Source: Microstegium vimineum
Lineage: Eukaryota > Streptophyta > Magnoliopsida > Poales > Poaceae
Assembly (NCBI GenBank): GCA_022036555.1
Contig: CM039132.1
Location: forward strand, 55,400,748 to 55,464,747
Direction: 5' to 3'
Length of the DNA stretch: 64,000 bases
A model generated the notes under the pieces. That model ran no database searches. It worked only from the letters and a program-made list of their open reading frames with translations, and was not told the origin of the DNA. Positions 10,167 to 21,549 of the stretch are shown here, one piece after another (position 1 is the stretch's first letter; each line of letters opens with the position of its first letter). Both the position numbers and the translations under genes were made by a program.

Positions 10167-12310
10167 ATGGAGCGAGGTGCTGGCAAACCTCCGTTCTTCG
10201 ATGGAACGAATTTCGCCTATTGGAAGGTGCGCATGTCCGCTTACCTTCAAGGGCTTGATTCGAAGATTTGGGAGATTTGTGAGAATGAGGACTACGTGGT
10301 TCTTGGTGCTCGGATCACCGAACTCCAAGTTACGCAACATGCATCAAACGCAAGAACCCGTCGAACCCATCCGTGGCGTTGGTTTCTGGCCCCGGTGGTG
10401 GATCTTCTTCTTCCTCTAACCCTTCACATGCTTCTTTTGCTATGTCTTTGATCTCTGTGATAGAGGAGCAAGTGGAGGCTCTTGGAGATGATGAGCTGGC
10501 TTTGGTCATCACCAAGTTCTCACGGTTTCACAACAACCGTTTGAACCGTCGGCGTGGTGGTGTGGCCAAGGGGTGCTACCGTTGCGGTGATGAGGATCAC
10601 TTCATCGCAAACTGCCCCAAGAAAGCTGCGGGTGACTTCACCAAGCGCAAGGACAAGCGCGAGCACCGATCCGGCCACAAGCACAAGGCCAAGGGCGGCT
10701 ACAAGCGAAGATCCGCCAAGGAGGTGCTCAACAAGGTGAAGGCCGACCATCGAGCCTTCCTCGCCTCCCTCAGCGACATCGACTGCTCCACCGAGGGTGG
10801 CTCTTCTTCGAGCGAAGAGGATGAGTCGAAAGGGAAGGTAGATGACAAGTTCAACGGCCTCTGCTTCTACGCTGATGCCAGGCACGGTGGCTTTTGCACC
10901 ATGGCACTTGGAGCTGAGTAGGCCGGTGAGCGGAAGGATGACTCCGTCGACGACTCCGACACACCCGAGGTATCTCCCACCATCGAGTCTCTCTCTCTCG
11001 AGCTTGAGTCTTTGACCGCTAACTACATGAGTCAGGATTCTATGCTCAAGCGTGCGATTAGAGAGAGAAACGAGTTCAAGGCTAAGTATCTAAAAATGCT
11101 AGATGAGCTCGAGTTTGCTAAGGCATCGGTGGTGGTTAACGAGGAGGTAGAGTGTGATGCTTGCGCCATCCACATGTCTGATCTTGTCACTATCCAGGAC
11201 AAGTATGGCACTCTACTTGAGGAGCTTAGTGAGCCGAAGGCTAGGCCTAGCTTACTTGGTGTGTGCAAGTCTTGTGAAGGCTTGCGTTCTGAGCTGACAC
11301 AGAAGGAGAGTAGGATTGCTGTGCTAGAGAAGGTCAGCTCAGATAGCACTAGAGAGTCGGATCGTGTTGAGGCTTTGGAGCTTGAGATCGCGACGTGCCG
11401 ACACAACAAGGCGCGTACCGAGGAGGATAACACGCACCTCCGGTCCGTCTTAGCTTGGGTGTCTAGTAGAGACCCGTAGTTGGGGATGTTGTACAGCCAA
11501 TTCAGGCGGGCTAGCAACACGGGAGTAGGCTTTGCTATAGGTGGGAAGGGTGATAACACTTTTGGCAAGATCGGTGAGTGCAGTGGGTTGAGCGAGAGTG
11601 AGAAACCCACTACAATCCCCAAGTTCACCAAGTTCACTCCACCTAAGCCTACCAACCCCTCTGAGTTGCTTGTGAGAGATGGTGTGTTTGAAGAGCCACC
11701 CAAAACCACTCCACAAAAGCAAGTGTGGATTCCCAAACCGAACCACCTTGGGAACCCACTTGACACCTTGCCTGACATCTCTAGTGACCCCCCTCCTAAG
11801 CAAGCAAAATCCACCCAACCCAACAAGAGAGTGCCTCCCAAGAGAGCTGTGAGGTACCACTGTGAGTATTGCGAGAGGGATGGGCATTTGGCTGAGTTTT
11901 GCTATAGGAGGAAGAGAGATGAAAGGCGGCAGGTTAAGTTGAACAACCGGGACATGTACCACCCACCGGTTGGGGTGCGTGAACTGGAAGTTCAGAGGCG
12001 CACTACTAGGCCTAGAGGTACAATGCCTCAAGGTGCTAGGCCTCAGGAGGCGAGACCACGCGGTGGTCGTGCCCCGTGGGGTACCGGTCGTGACCCATAC
12101 GACTACGGGCCTCGTGGCGGTGGCTTCACTCCTCCCTTCGCTAGCAGACCACGTTTTCTCTATCGTGGTGATCGCTATCCCCCCATGAGACAGGAGATGT
12201 TTGGTTTTTCTCCTAACCCTTTCTTTGGGCAAATGGGACAACACTGGTATCCTTCTCAATTTACTAACCCCAGTGTTGCACCGTTTGCTCACCCTATGTA
12301 TTTTTATTGA
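10167..12310 (+). pseudogene. gag: copia-1 gag (capsid/nucleocapsid polyprotein), decayed
   Basis: The start at 10167 gives MERGAGKPPFFDGTNFAYW, the typical copia gag opening. The capsid core is then largely missing: the frame changes and a deletion joins at about 10330-10373. The following frame holds a zinc knuckle, CYRCGDEDHFIANC (CX2CX4HX4C), a basic stretch, an acidic Ser-rich part, and an amber stop at 10919-10921. The same frame continues with a coiled-coil segment (11012-11476), a second stop at 11477-11479, and then a long Pro/Arg/Gly-rich tail with a second finger, CEYCERDGHLAEFC, ending at 12310. Two zinc fingers and a long C-terminal tail fit Sirevirus gag. The product would package RNA in cytoplasmic particles; this copy cannot encode it. 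Confidence 0.8.
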
Positions 12311-12315
12311 TGTAG

Positions 12316-15300
12316 GAAGCAAGACATGAGGAGACTTGGCTTGTGGATTCCAGATGTTCACGCCATATGACCGGAAGTGCCAAGTGGTTCTCCAGCCTCG
12401 ACCCTGTGCGCCATACTGAGTATATCACATTTGGGGACAAGAGTAAAGGTAAGGTTGTCTCCCGGGGGTCCATCCGAGTCAATTCGTCTTTTGTTCTCAA
12501 GGATGTTGCTTTGGTTGCGAATTTGCATTTTAACCTTCTCTCGGTTTCGCAACTCCTTGAAGACGGTTTTGAGGTGAGCTTTAAGCCAAACTTGTCTCAG
12601 ATTTTGGACTCTCGTGGTGATCTTGTTTGCTGGATTTTGCCCTTGGGGAAGGTTTTTCGTGCGGATTTTTCTATCTCTTCCGGACCTTCTCGTTGTCTTC
12701 TTGCCGGTTCTTCTTCCGATCTTTGGAAGTGGCATAGGAGATTGGGACATTTGAGTTTTGACTTGCTTGCAAGGCTTAGCTCAATGGACCTTATCCAAGG
12801 ATTGCCAAAGCTAAAGTTCGAGAAGGACTTGGTTTGCCATCCTTGCAGGCATGGCAAGATGGTTGTTGCTTCCCATCCTCCGGTGACTGAGATTATGACC
12901 AAACAGCCCGGCGAGCTCTTACACATGGACACAGTTGGTCCAGCTCGGGTTAGGTCGGAGGGAGGAAGTGGTATGTGATTGTAGTCGTTGATGACTACTC
13001 AAGATACTCTTGGGCGTTCTTTTTGGAGAGTAAGGATGAGGCTTTTTCGCATGTTCGAGATCTAATTTTGAGATTGCAAAATGAGCTACCTAAGAATGCC
13101 ATGAGAGCGATAGGCAGTGGCAATGGCACAGAATTCAAGAATGCTCAATTTGTGTCTCTTTGCTCTTCTTTGGGTCTCGATCATCAATTTTCCTCTCCTC
13201 ACACTCCCCAGAAGAATGGTGTTGTTGAGCGCAAGAATCGGACCCTTGTTGAGATGGCCAGGATGATGCTCGATGAGCATAGGACTCCTAGGCGGTATTG
13301 GGCCGAAGCACTCAGTTCTGCTTGCTATGTTTCCAATCGCATTTTTCTCCGAGCTTTCAAGAAGAAGACTTCTTATGAGTTGCGATTTGGGAGACCACCC
13401 AAGGTAAGTCACCTACGGGTGTTCGGGTGCAGGTGCTTCATCCTCAAAAAGGGTGGTAAGTTGGATAAATTTGAATCACGGTCTTCTAACGATATCTTTC
13501 TTGGTTATTCTACTCACTCTCATGCTTATCGTGCACTTAACCTTGAGACTAACCGAGTGATGGAGACTTGTGAGATTACCTTCGATGAGACTATGCCCTG
13601 TGTTTCCACTGCTTTTGAGCTTGCAGGTGATGATGAGGTGAACACTAGCATCTTTGTGGAGGAGGAGCAGGATGATGCCGATTGGGGTGATCCCGAGCCG
13701 ACTCCATCGGCTGCCCCCGTCGACCCTGCGATGTCCACTTCGGCTCACGGCCCCAACCCGTCTACTTCCTCTACATGGGGGCTGTTCGAGCAACTTCTTC
13801 AGTCGGTGCCCGTTGCACCTGAGGGAGCTCCAGCTGCTGTTGAGGGGGAGGCAACTTCTTCACGTGAGGTGCCACTACACATTCATCATCGCCACCCTCC
13901 TCAAACTATGATCGGCGACATCGATGAGCGCACTACGCGCTCTAGGTCATATCGTATTTCTCACTTTGCTCATTCAGCTTTTGTCGCGTCTTTTGAGCCC
14001 CGAGATGTTGGACACGCATTGATGGATCCGGATTGGGTTAATACCATGCATGAGGAGTTGGAAAACTTTGAGCGAAACCGCATTTGGGTCTTAGTGCCAC
14101 CACCACCAAGTTGCCACCCTATAGGAACCAAGTGGGTTTTCAAAAACAAACAAAATGAGGACGGGGTGGTAGTGCGTAATAAGGCTAGGTTGGTAGCGCA
14201 AGGCTTTTGTCAAAAGGAGGGAATAGATTATGAGGAAACCTTTGCTCCCGTTGCCCGTTTAGAAGCCATTAGAATCCTTTTTGCCTTTGCTGCTTCCAAG
14301 GGGTTCAAACTTTTTCAAATGGACGTTAAGAGTGCTTTCTTGAAGGGGTACATAGAGGAGGAAGTGTTTGTTAGACAGCCTCCCGGTTTCGAAAATCCCA
14401 AGTTTCCAAACCATGTTTTTAAACTCCACAAAGCTTTGTATGGTTTGAAACAAGCCCCTAGAGCATGGTATGATAGGTTGAAAACGTTTTTGCTTGCTAA
14501 GGGTTTTAAAATGGGATCGGTAGATAAGACGTTGTTTCTCCTTAAGCAAGGCAAAGACACTCTCCTTGTCCAAATATACGTGGATGATATCATCTTTGGT
14601 GGTTCTTCTCATGCTCTTGTTGTCAAGTTTGCAGATCTTATGAGCAAGGAATTTGAGATGAGCATGATGGGAGAGTTGAGTTTCTTTCTCGGGTTGCAAA
14701 TCAAGCAAACCCGGGAAGGGACGTTTGTGCACCAAGGCAAGTACACGAAGGACATCCTGAAGAAGTTTGACATGGGCGAGGCAAAGCCCCTCTCAATGCC
14801 CAGGTCGACTACAACTGCCTTGGATGCGGACGAGGAAGGAGATGCGGTGGATCAGACGGAGTACCGAAGCATGATCGGGTCGCTCCTGTACTTGACAGCG
14901 ACTCGACCGGACATTCAGTTCGCCGTCTGCTTGTGTGCACGCTTTCAGGCGTCCCCACGGACTTCGCACAAGCAGGCGGTGAAACGCATCATGAGGTACT
15001 TGAGCTTCACTCCCGAATTCGGTCTTTGGTTCTCCACCTCTTCCTCTCTTGAGCTTTGTGGTTATTCTGATGCCGACTTTGCCGGTTGTCGTCTTGATCG
15101 GAAGTCCACTTCTGAGACTTGCCAGTTTCTCGGGTCTTCTTTGGTGTCTTGGTCTTCTCGCAAACAGTCTAGTGTGGCACAGTCGACGTGCGAAGCTGAG
15201 TACGTTGCCGCGGCTAGCTGTTGCTCGCAGTTGCTTTGGATGATTGCGACTTTGAAGGATTTTGGTCTTGAGCTTACTAAAGTGCCTTTGTTTTGCGATA

Positions 15301-15545
15301 GCACGAGTGCCATTAGTGTAGCCAAAAATCCCGTGCTTCATTCTAAGACCAAGCACATTGATGTTCGCTTCCACTTTCTGAGAGATCACTATGAGAAGGG
15401 CGACATTGACCTCCAGCATGTCGATACCCAAAACCAGCTTGCGGATTTTCTCACAAAACCTCTCGATCAAGCTGCGTTTTCTCGCCTTCGGGCGAGTTGG
15501 GTTTTTGCTTTCCTTTTTAGAGGAGGAAAGTTTTGTGTATCATAA
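12316..15545 (+). pseudogene. pol: copia-1 pol (protease-integrase-RT-RNase H), decayed
   Basis: Pol starts in a different frame from gag. The protease site reads V-D-S-R-C-S-R-H-M-T-G, with Arg where the catalytic motif has Gly. The integrase zinc-binding His/Cys region (WHRRLGHLS ... CHPCRHGK) is followed by HMDTVGP. A one-base deletion near 12966 shifts the frame. The rest is one open frame from 12975. The second integrase catalytic Asp codon (13119-13121) reads Gly, while the Glu (VVERKN) is kept. Reverse transcriptase has YVDDIIFG at 14577-14600, and RNase H has SDADFAGC and CEAEYVAA. The end is ...GGKFCVS. Integration activity is lost; RT and RNase H look intact in sequence. Confidence 0.88.
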
Positions 15546-17128
15546 TTCTTTTTGGTTCTTTTGTCTTTTCTTTCTTTCTTTTGGTGACTTTTTAGCTTTT
15601 AATTGGTGTCATTGCATTTTGCATCTCATTGCATTTGTGACATAGTTCATTCTAAGCTTCATACCTATAGCCGATTTAATGAATCTATGCTCTGTTTGAG
15701 GTGCTTTATGTGTCTATGGTGTTGCCTAACTTAGACTCTCTTTGATCTCTTGATATGCAATAGAGCTAAGTTAGAAAAGCTTTAAAACTGAATTTAATTC
15801 CCCATGTCACCTCTGAAATGGCACTAGCATGTGTAGGCTTTTGAAGATCCTTCTTGGCTATTTTGTATATAGCTTGTAACTATGGCTCTTCATTGCTTCA
15901 TTCACTTCCATTGAGCGCCATGATTAAAATTGATCTAAAATGAAATTGCTCTCTATTTTGTGAATTGGAAAGATCGAGTTGGGTTCGCATTGTGAGCACT
16001 TCACCGTGTGTTCGAGACTGCTTCCCATATGGGTGGAACTTGAGCGGTGTCGTGTATGATCGAAACCGGTGTGTCAAGTCCTTTGACTTCGCCTAGTTGG
16101 TAAGTGGCATCACCTTGCTTACAACCACTCGCATACAACTTGTAATGTGCCTGAAACTGAATTTTGGCTGCAAAACTCTGAAATCTGAAAAATTCATTCA
16201 GTTGGGTCATTGGCTTGTTGTATGAACTTTGCTAGGGATAGTTTTACTTGCTATACATGAGATTGCTTTGAGATAGATCCTATCTTGTTTGACATGTCTA
16301 GTTGTCTCTAGGAGGTGATACCCATTCCCTGCTCACACATGTAATCTTCTCTATTTTGGCTTCTAAAGTGATTTTTAGCTCAACCTGAGTCTTAGTTGGG
16401 CACTTAGAGCTTTTCCTATTTTCATAGGATCACATCACTTAGAGCATTTATTCATTGTCTTAGCTCTAAGTATGAAGCTTTTGCACTCATTTTGCATTTC
16501 ATGGCATTTGTGGCCGATTCTTGATTTTTGAGCTTTGATGAGTTACATGTGTCAACAAGGGGGAGAAATGTGCATTTCATTCATACTCAACCAAGGGGGA
16601 GAAAATAGTGCATTTTCATACTTGCACTAGTCAAGGGTGAGAAAATGTGGTTTTTGAGCTTTTAAAGTTTTTCAATTGGTATCTCTTTGCTTATTTGGCT
16701 CTTTTCACCCTTTCTTGGTTTCTTGAGTGTGCTTTCGCCTAGGGGGAGCTTTTGCTAGATGTGTTGAGTCTTTGCCTCTTCTGGAGGGTCTAGCTTGTGT
16801 TTTGGCTCCGATAGGTTTCAATTGGTTTTTTGAGTTTCATGTGCTTTAATTGGTATCTTGAAGAGTTTCTTGCCTTAAGGCGTTTGGTATCTTTGGCTTG
16901 CTAGTGGTGTTGAGCCCGTTTCTACCTCTTCTTGAGGGCTAGCTTTGTTTTGCTTGGTTGCGTCGAGCCGTTGCCCATGTCTTTGGGAACCAAGTTTTGG
17001 ATGCGATTTGCTTCTCTCAAGTGACCCCGTTTTGGTTTTCTTAGCTTTTGGTCATTTGAAGAGCTTTACCTTATTGGCTCAAATCTGAAATACACTTGTG
17101 TTGACAATACACTCATCAAGGGGGAGAT
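15546..17128 (+). other. copia-1 3' non-coding tail with repeated polypurine tracts
   Basis: 1.6 kb without genes between pol and the 3' LTR. AAGGGGGAGA-type tracts occur at about 16557, 16593 and 16633 (degenerate), with AGGGGGAGCT at 16741, before the terminal tract at 17118-17127, which abuts the LTR. Multiple polypurine tracts in this position are described for Sireviruses. Confidence 0.75.
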
Positions 17129-19166
17129 TGCGAACACATGGTTGATATGTGCCCAGGATGTTCAGTTTTGTGATGGGTGATTGATCAACACTTGGGTGTT
17201 TCAGTTTGAGCGGTTATCACTAACCTCTTGCGAAAGCATGTGTGTGCCTGTCTATCGGCTTGTGGTGTGCAGGTGCTATGCCTAGTGACAGTGGTCAATG
17301 GCGTGGAGAAGGCCGAGTAGAGGCTTTCTGTGCCGATGGACTAAGAGCGGTGAAGGGCGGAAGCGGGGCTCGGACTAAGGGACCATGGCGCCGGCGGACT
17401 AGCTGTGGTGGCTAGTACTTGGCACCGGCGAGCGCGAGAAGACATGGAGGTAGACCGAGTTGACCGAGTCAAGACGGCGGACGAGCGGGTCGAGCGGGAG
17501 AATCACGGGACTCGGAGTCCGATCGGGCAAGGACAAGGTGGCTCGAGTCGAGCGGTTTGGTGGTTTGGGCCTAAAAACCATCAGTGGACGGTTTCCGAGT
17601 TTGGGCCTCAAAACTCGGGGTTCGGTAGTTGAGCCGAAAGCTACCGGTGGCGGGTTTCGCGGGTTTGGGCCTCAAAACTCGGGCGGAGCTTCCGAGGAAG
17701 CGGGGATGGCACGTGGCGGAATCCTGGAGTTTGTGTCGAGGCGACGGCAACTCCTGGCAGGAAGCGGGGTCGTCCATTCAAAATTGCGAAGATATTTTCT
17801 AGAGTTTGGACTGCAATGCTTAGGCTAGGTAGTTCACTCAGTGTATCTAAGGGGTCTTTGGGAAATAGCCAAAGCCCGTTAAGTAGAGGGTGAAGGGGTA
17901 TCCCTCATCCCACCTCTTGAACCCTAAGTCATTTGCTCCACCTCTCTCTCTCTAGTTTCTCTCTCTAGTTCATGAGGTCCCTAGTATAAGGATTTGCACT
18001 TTGATTTTAAGTGGGAATCGGAGGCTTTACCCTCCGTCAGCCATGGCGGCTTTGATTTCGTGATTGTGTCTCCTTTTCTTGTGTTCTTTGCTAATCGCGT
18101 TTTTGCTCCTCTTAATCCTCTTTGTTCATGCGATGATTTCTGTTGATTGAGAGCGAGTTTTGCGATTCCGTTTGAACCAAGTTGTGCGGGATCACGAGTA
18201 TAAGATTTGTACCGAAGGGCTTCGTCCCAAACATCTTGAGCACGTAGATCGGGCAATTTCTATTTCGTGTTCTTCGCTTTTGGAGTTTTTCCTGAAATCC
18301 TCTTACGCCCGCTGATTCGATCCAAATTGAGCGATGATTCTCTAGGGATAGCTCCGCCATAACCTTGGGATCATGCCCACAAAATTTGGTGGGTTTTGGT
18401 TAAGATTTGGTGAAGATTTGTGGAAGGATTTGGGGGAGGGGATTCAAAATCGCCCTCAAATCGCCTCTGTCTGCCGACTTGCGGACAGTCCGGGCCTGAC
18501 CCTCGGACAGTCCGGCGGTCGCGCTCGGGCAGAGGCTCTCGGTCCTGCTCAAGTCTTTCTCAGACAGTCCGGCGCAGATCCGCGGACCGTCCGCAGTTGA
18601 ACTGTGACGAGCAACAGTTGTTCTATGTTCCCTGCTCGGCATTTTCAGGTGTGAACGGCGGACTGTCCGGGAACCCACCGCGGACAGTCCGGGAAAGCGA
18701 GCAGCAGCAATCCAGAAACTTGGGTTTTTGTGTTTTTAGCCGGCGGATAGTCTGGTGCAAACCGCGGACAGTCTGGGCCTCCCTTGTTATCGGGAGCGGA
18801 CAGTCAGGCAGCCCAGCGCGGACAGTCCGGGACCTGGACAGAACCAAGTCCAGAAACTTGGTGTTTCGGTCTTTTGAACGGCGGACAGTCCGGGCCCAAA
18901 GGCCGGACAGTCTAGGATTCCCCAGGGAGCTTGTTTTTGCCTCCGTTCGTTCGTGTGTTGTTTTTCGTTCATCTCCGACCGCTCCGCTGCATCTCTAGGG
19001 TTCCTCCTAAGGTGTCCACCTATCCGTTAGATCGTGTGCGACTCGAAGTTTTCGAAGTTGCATTTTGGGTGTGATTTTAGGACATGGGTGAAGCAATAGA
19101 AGTTTCCGAAAGGAATTTTTATTTGGCTTCCATTCACCCCTTCCGGTCACCGTTCTCGGTCCTTCA
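17129..19166 (+). repeat. 3' LTR of copia-1 (2038 bp)
   Basis: Begins TGCGAACACATGG and ends CGGTCCTTCA, colinear with 8123-10103. Extra sequence relative to the 5' LTR lies at about 18740-18800, within the CGGACAGTC-rich array. Substitutions are scattered, so the insertion is not very recent. Confidence 0.92.
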
Positions 19167-19181
19167 GTCAAGTAGCTCGCG

Positions 19182-19484
19182 GTGTTGGACAACATATACT
19201 GCTCACGGAGGAAGGCCGTGGAACATATGCTGCTCATGGAGGAAGGCCGTGGGAACGCGTGCACATACACATTGGCCGTCCCGGTGCTGGTCAAGAAGAT
19301 GCAGCACGTGTGCGACATGGAAACCAAGTTTGCCGTGTCGGCGCTGTGGCGGCTCTGCAGGAGCTTCTCCGGCGAGGGTCCGTGGAAGGCCGAGGCGCTG
19401 CAGATGGGTGTGTTCCACATGCTCCTCCTCCTCCTGCAGGTCGGCTGCATGGGCGTGACCAAGGAGAAGGCCCGAAGGTCCTAG
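19182..19484 (+). pseudogene. U-box E3 ligase (PUB22/23-like) armadillo C-terminal fragment
   Basis: The open frame encodes VLVKKMQHVCDMETKFAVSA, then LWRLCRSF, WKAEALQMGVFH and LLLLLQVGCMGVTKEKA. This is the C-terminal armadillo region typical of plant PUB22/23/24-type U-box ubiquitin ligases, which act in stress and immune signalling. The U-box and most of the armadillo repeats are absent, and an early stop at 19482 is followed by a second related stretch (QLGAFQKLLLLLLQ). The copia-1 TSD lies directly upstream. A PIF1/Helitron-type helicase remnant follows within 100 bp, so the piece may have been captured by a Helitron. It is not a functional ligase. Confidence 0.7.
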
Positions 19485-19552
19485 TGCTGCAGCTGGGCGC
19501 ATTCCAGAAGCTCCTCCTCCTGTTATTGCAATTTTTGGAACACTTAATTATT

Positions 19553-19900
19553 TCTGCAAGCATCAAGAAAATCACTGGTGGACACGATGTAGGAAAGAGA
19601 GTTTTTATACCAAGGCTAACATTGTCTCCCTCGGATGATATTTCTCATCCTTTTAAATTAAAGAGAAAACAATTTTCTATGAGTTTAAGTTTCACTATGA
19701 CAATAAATAAATCTCAGGGCCCGACTATCCCTCGCGTGGGATCTATCTTCTAGAACTCGTGTTCTCACATGAATAGCTTTATGTTAGTTTATCAAGGGGT
19801 GTTAAGATCAACAACAAGAATTTTGGCAAAGCCAAAAGAGGACTTGGATCCTATAGGGAAGAGCACCAAGAATATAGTTTACTAAGACGTCCTAAACTGA
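19553..19900 (+). pseudogene. PIF1-like / Helitron helicase C-terminal fragment
   Basis: The plus-strand frame reads GGHDVGKRVFIPRLTLSPSD, then PFKLKRKQFSM and SFTMTINKSQGPTIPRVG. This is the motif V/VI region of PIF1-like helicases carried by Helitrons (FAMTINKSQGQT-type block). After a frame change come E-L-V-F-S-H-E-stop-L-Y-V-S-L-S-R-G and N-I-V-Y-stop-D-V-L, both decayed forms of the terminal motifs. Nothing upstream of motif V remains. No Helitron 5' TC or 3' CTRR hairpin was identified with confidence. Confidence 0.75.
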
Positions 19901-20558
19901 ATCCCTAATATCAGAATTTTATTCTATATTGATCTTTGTTTTTTGCATTCAAAATATAGTGAGTGTTGTCTAACATGGTATTTATGTTAACTGTCTCACG
20001 TTTCAAACTTTTAGGCTTTTATGGCTGCTTCGGTAGTGAGGAGACGGAAAGGAAATCTGGTTTCTATAGTAGGTCCTACACCAGGACTCACCGGCAGGAC
20101 CAGAACATGGAATGTAGTTACCGATTCGATGACATCAATGTTACAACATCCCTGAATATCTTCAATATATGATTAAAGAGTTAGGGAGAATATAACTATA
20201 TGTCTTCTTAAATGAAAAAGTGTTTCATCTATTGTATATAGGCCCAAATACAATTATGTAAAAGTTAAACTCTGCAACAATAAATTGGATGTTTTTTTAA
20301 AGGGAGCGTATACTATGCAAACCAACTAACTATACAAACTACGCAAACTTTAATCAAACGCAAACGATTCTAATCCGATGGTTTCAAATTTAGTATGAGT
20401 TAATATGACATGTCGAAACACGATGTTGAGTCTACTGTTAAAACATATTGATACTCGAGTTACCATAGTACATATCAAGAAGGTAGTACCAAATTTGATT
20501 CCAACGCATATTAGAGCAAATAACGTGACCATTACATAAGTCTCTGGATCGAAAGTCG
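19901..20558. other. Intergenic, no recognisable gene
   Basis: AT-rich sequence with only short open frames. It could be the remainder of a Helitron, but no ends were found. Confidence 0.4.
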
Positions 20559-20566
20559 TCCATATA

Positions 20567-21451
20567 TCACCCTGGGCGTTCGGTTTAAACCGATGGGTCG
20601 GTTCAGTTTGTTTGGTTTCCCAGAACTTTGGTTTCTAAGAAATGAGCACCGATCGGTTTGTGAAAAAATCAGAAACCGACAATTTCGGTTTTGGTTTTTT
20701 AGTTCAGTTTTTCGGTTTAAACCGAATAAACCGATGACAGAGCTTGACGGTTGCTCGGCTGCTCGACTGTCGCTGCCCGTCGATGTCCGGCGTGGACACG
20801 CTCCACTCCACCTCAGGACTGGCGTCGCCCGCGTCACGCCATGCCGCAACCGATGCGGCGATGCTGGCCAGCTGGGTGCGCTGGTGCGGGGTGCGCAGCG
20901 CCACCGCCGCTGCCTTCGATCCGCCGGTTGGGACACCGGGTTAGGGTTAGGAGATAAGGGATCCGGGCACTCGGCTCTGCGACGAGTCGCGCCACGCCGA
21001 CCGATGCGGCGATGCTAGCCGGCTGGGTGCGGGGTGCGTAGCGCTGCCGCCGCCGCCTCTGATTCGTCGGCTGGGACGCTGGGTTAGGGTTAGGAGAATG
21101 GATTCGGGCACTCGGTTGTGCGAGTGTGACGAGGGAGACTGAGAGAGGGAGAGGGAGTCGGCTGGTGGAGTAGTGGGCTAACTGGGCTGGTGGAGGCTTG
21201 TCTCTCGCCTTGGGCCGTTAATTGGCTGATGACCTGCTGTTGTGCTGGTGGAGGCTGAGGGTGGGGCGGTGGCTAACTGGGCTGGTGGAGGCTTGTCGCT
21301 TGATACTTCGGTTTGTTCGGTGTTCGGCTCTGTTGGACGGTGGAACTGAAACCGAATCTGATGACCGAAATTAGCAGAAGTAAAAAAACGAAAACCGATA
21401 TTTCGGTTCGGTTTCGGTTTTCGGTTTCCGGTTTAAAAGTGCCCAGGCTGA
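20567..21451. mobile_element. Non-autonomous hAT element (885 bp)
   Basis: Terminal inverted repeats TCACCCTGGGC (20567-20577) and GCCCAGGCTGA (21441-21451) match at 10 of 11 positions. They are flanked by a perfect 8-bp duplication TCCATATA (20559-20566 and 21452-21459), diagnostic of the hAT superfamily. Both ends are rich in CGGTTTAAACCG and CGGTTCGGTTT motifs in subterminal inverted arrangement. The interior (20740-21170) is GC-rich and contains an imperfect tandem duplication. No transposase is present. Confidence 0.85.
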
Positions 21452-21549
21452 TCCATATACCACTCAACAAGTTGTGCGTCCCGATGCAACACACAAGCAT
21501 ATTTTGCTAGTATAACTAGACCTAGATCAAACCAACCCCAATTGATGCC

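Larger units (their letters stand above)
8123..19166 (+). mobile_element. Complete Ty1-copia retrotransposon, Sirevirus type (copia-1)
   Basis: An 11.0-kb element with direct LTRs (8123-10103 and 17129-19166) flanked by GTGAA (8118-8122) and GTCAA (19167-19171), a 5-bp TSD with one change. The order is LTR, initiator-Met primer site, gag with zinc knuckle, pol (protease, integrase, reverse transcriptase, RNase H), a 1.6-kb non-coding tail with several polypurine tracts, LTR. Integrase before reverse transcriptase defines copia. Long LTRs full of CGGACAGTCCGG motifs and repeated polypurine tracts are Sirevirus hallmarks. Gag and pol carry stops and frameshifts, so the copy is not autonomous. 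Confidence 0.9.

Noticed and set aside
11450..12361. Minus-strand open frame of 303 codons, and another at 11032-11841
   Set aside because: Antisense shadows of copia-1 gag, which has recognisable zinc fingers on the plus strand.
14793..15470. Minus-strand open frame of 225 codons
   Set aside because: Antisense to the well-conserved RT/RNase H of copia-1.
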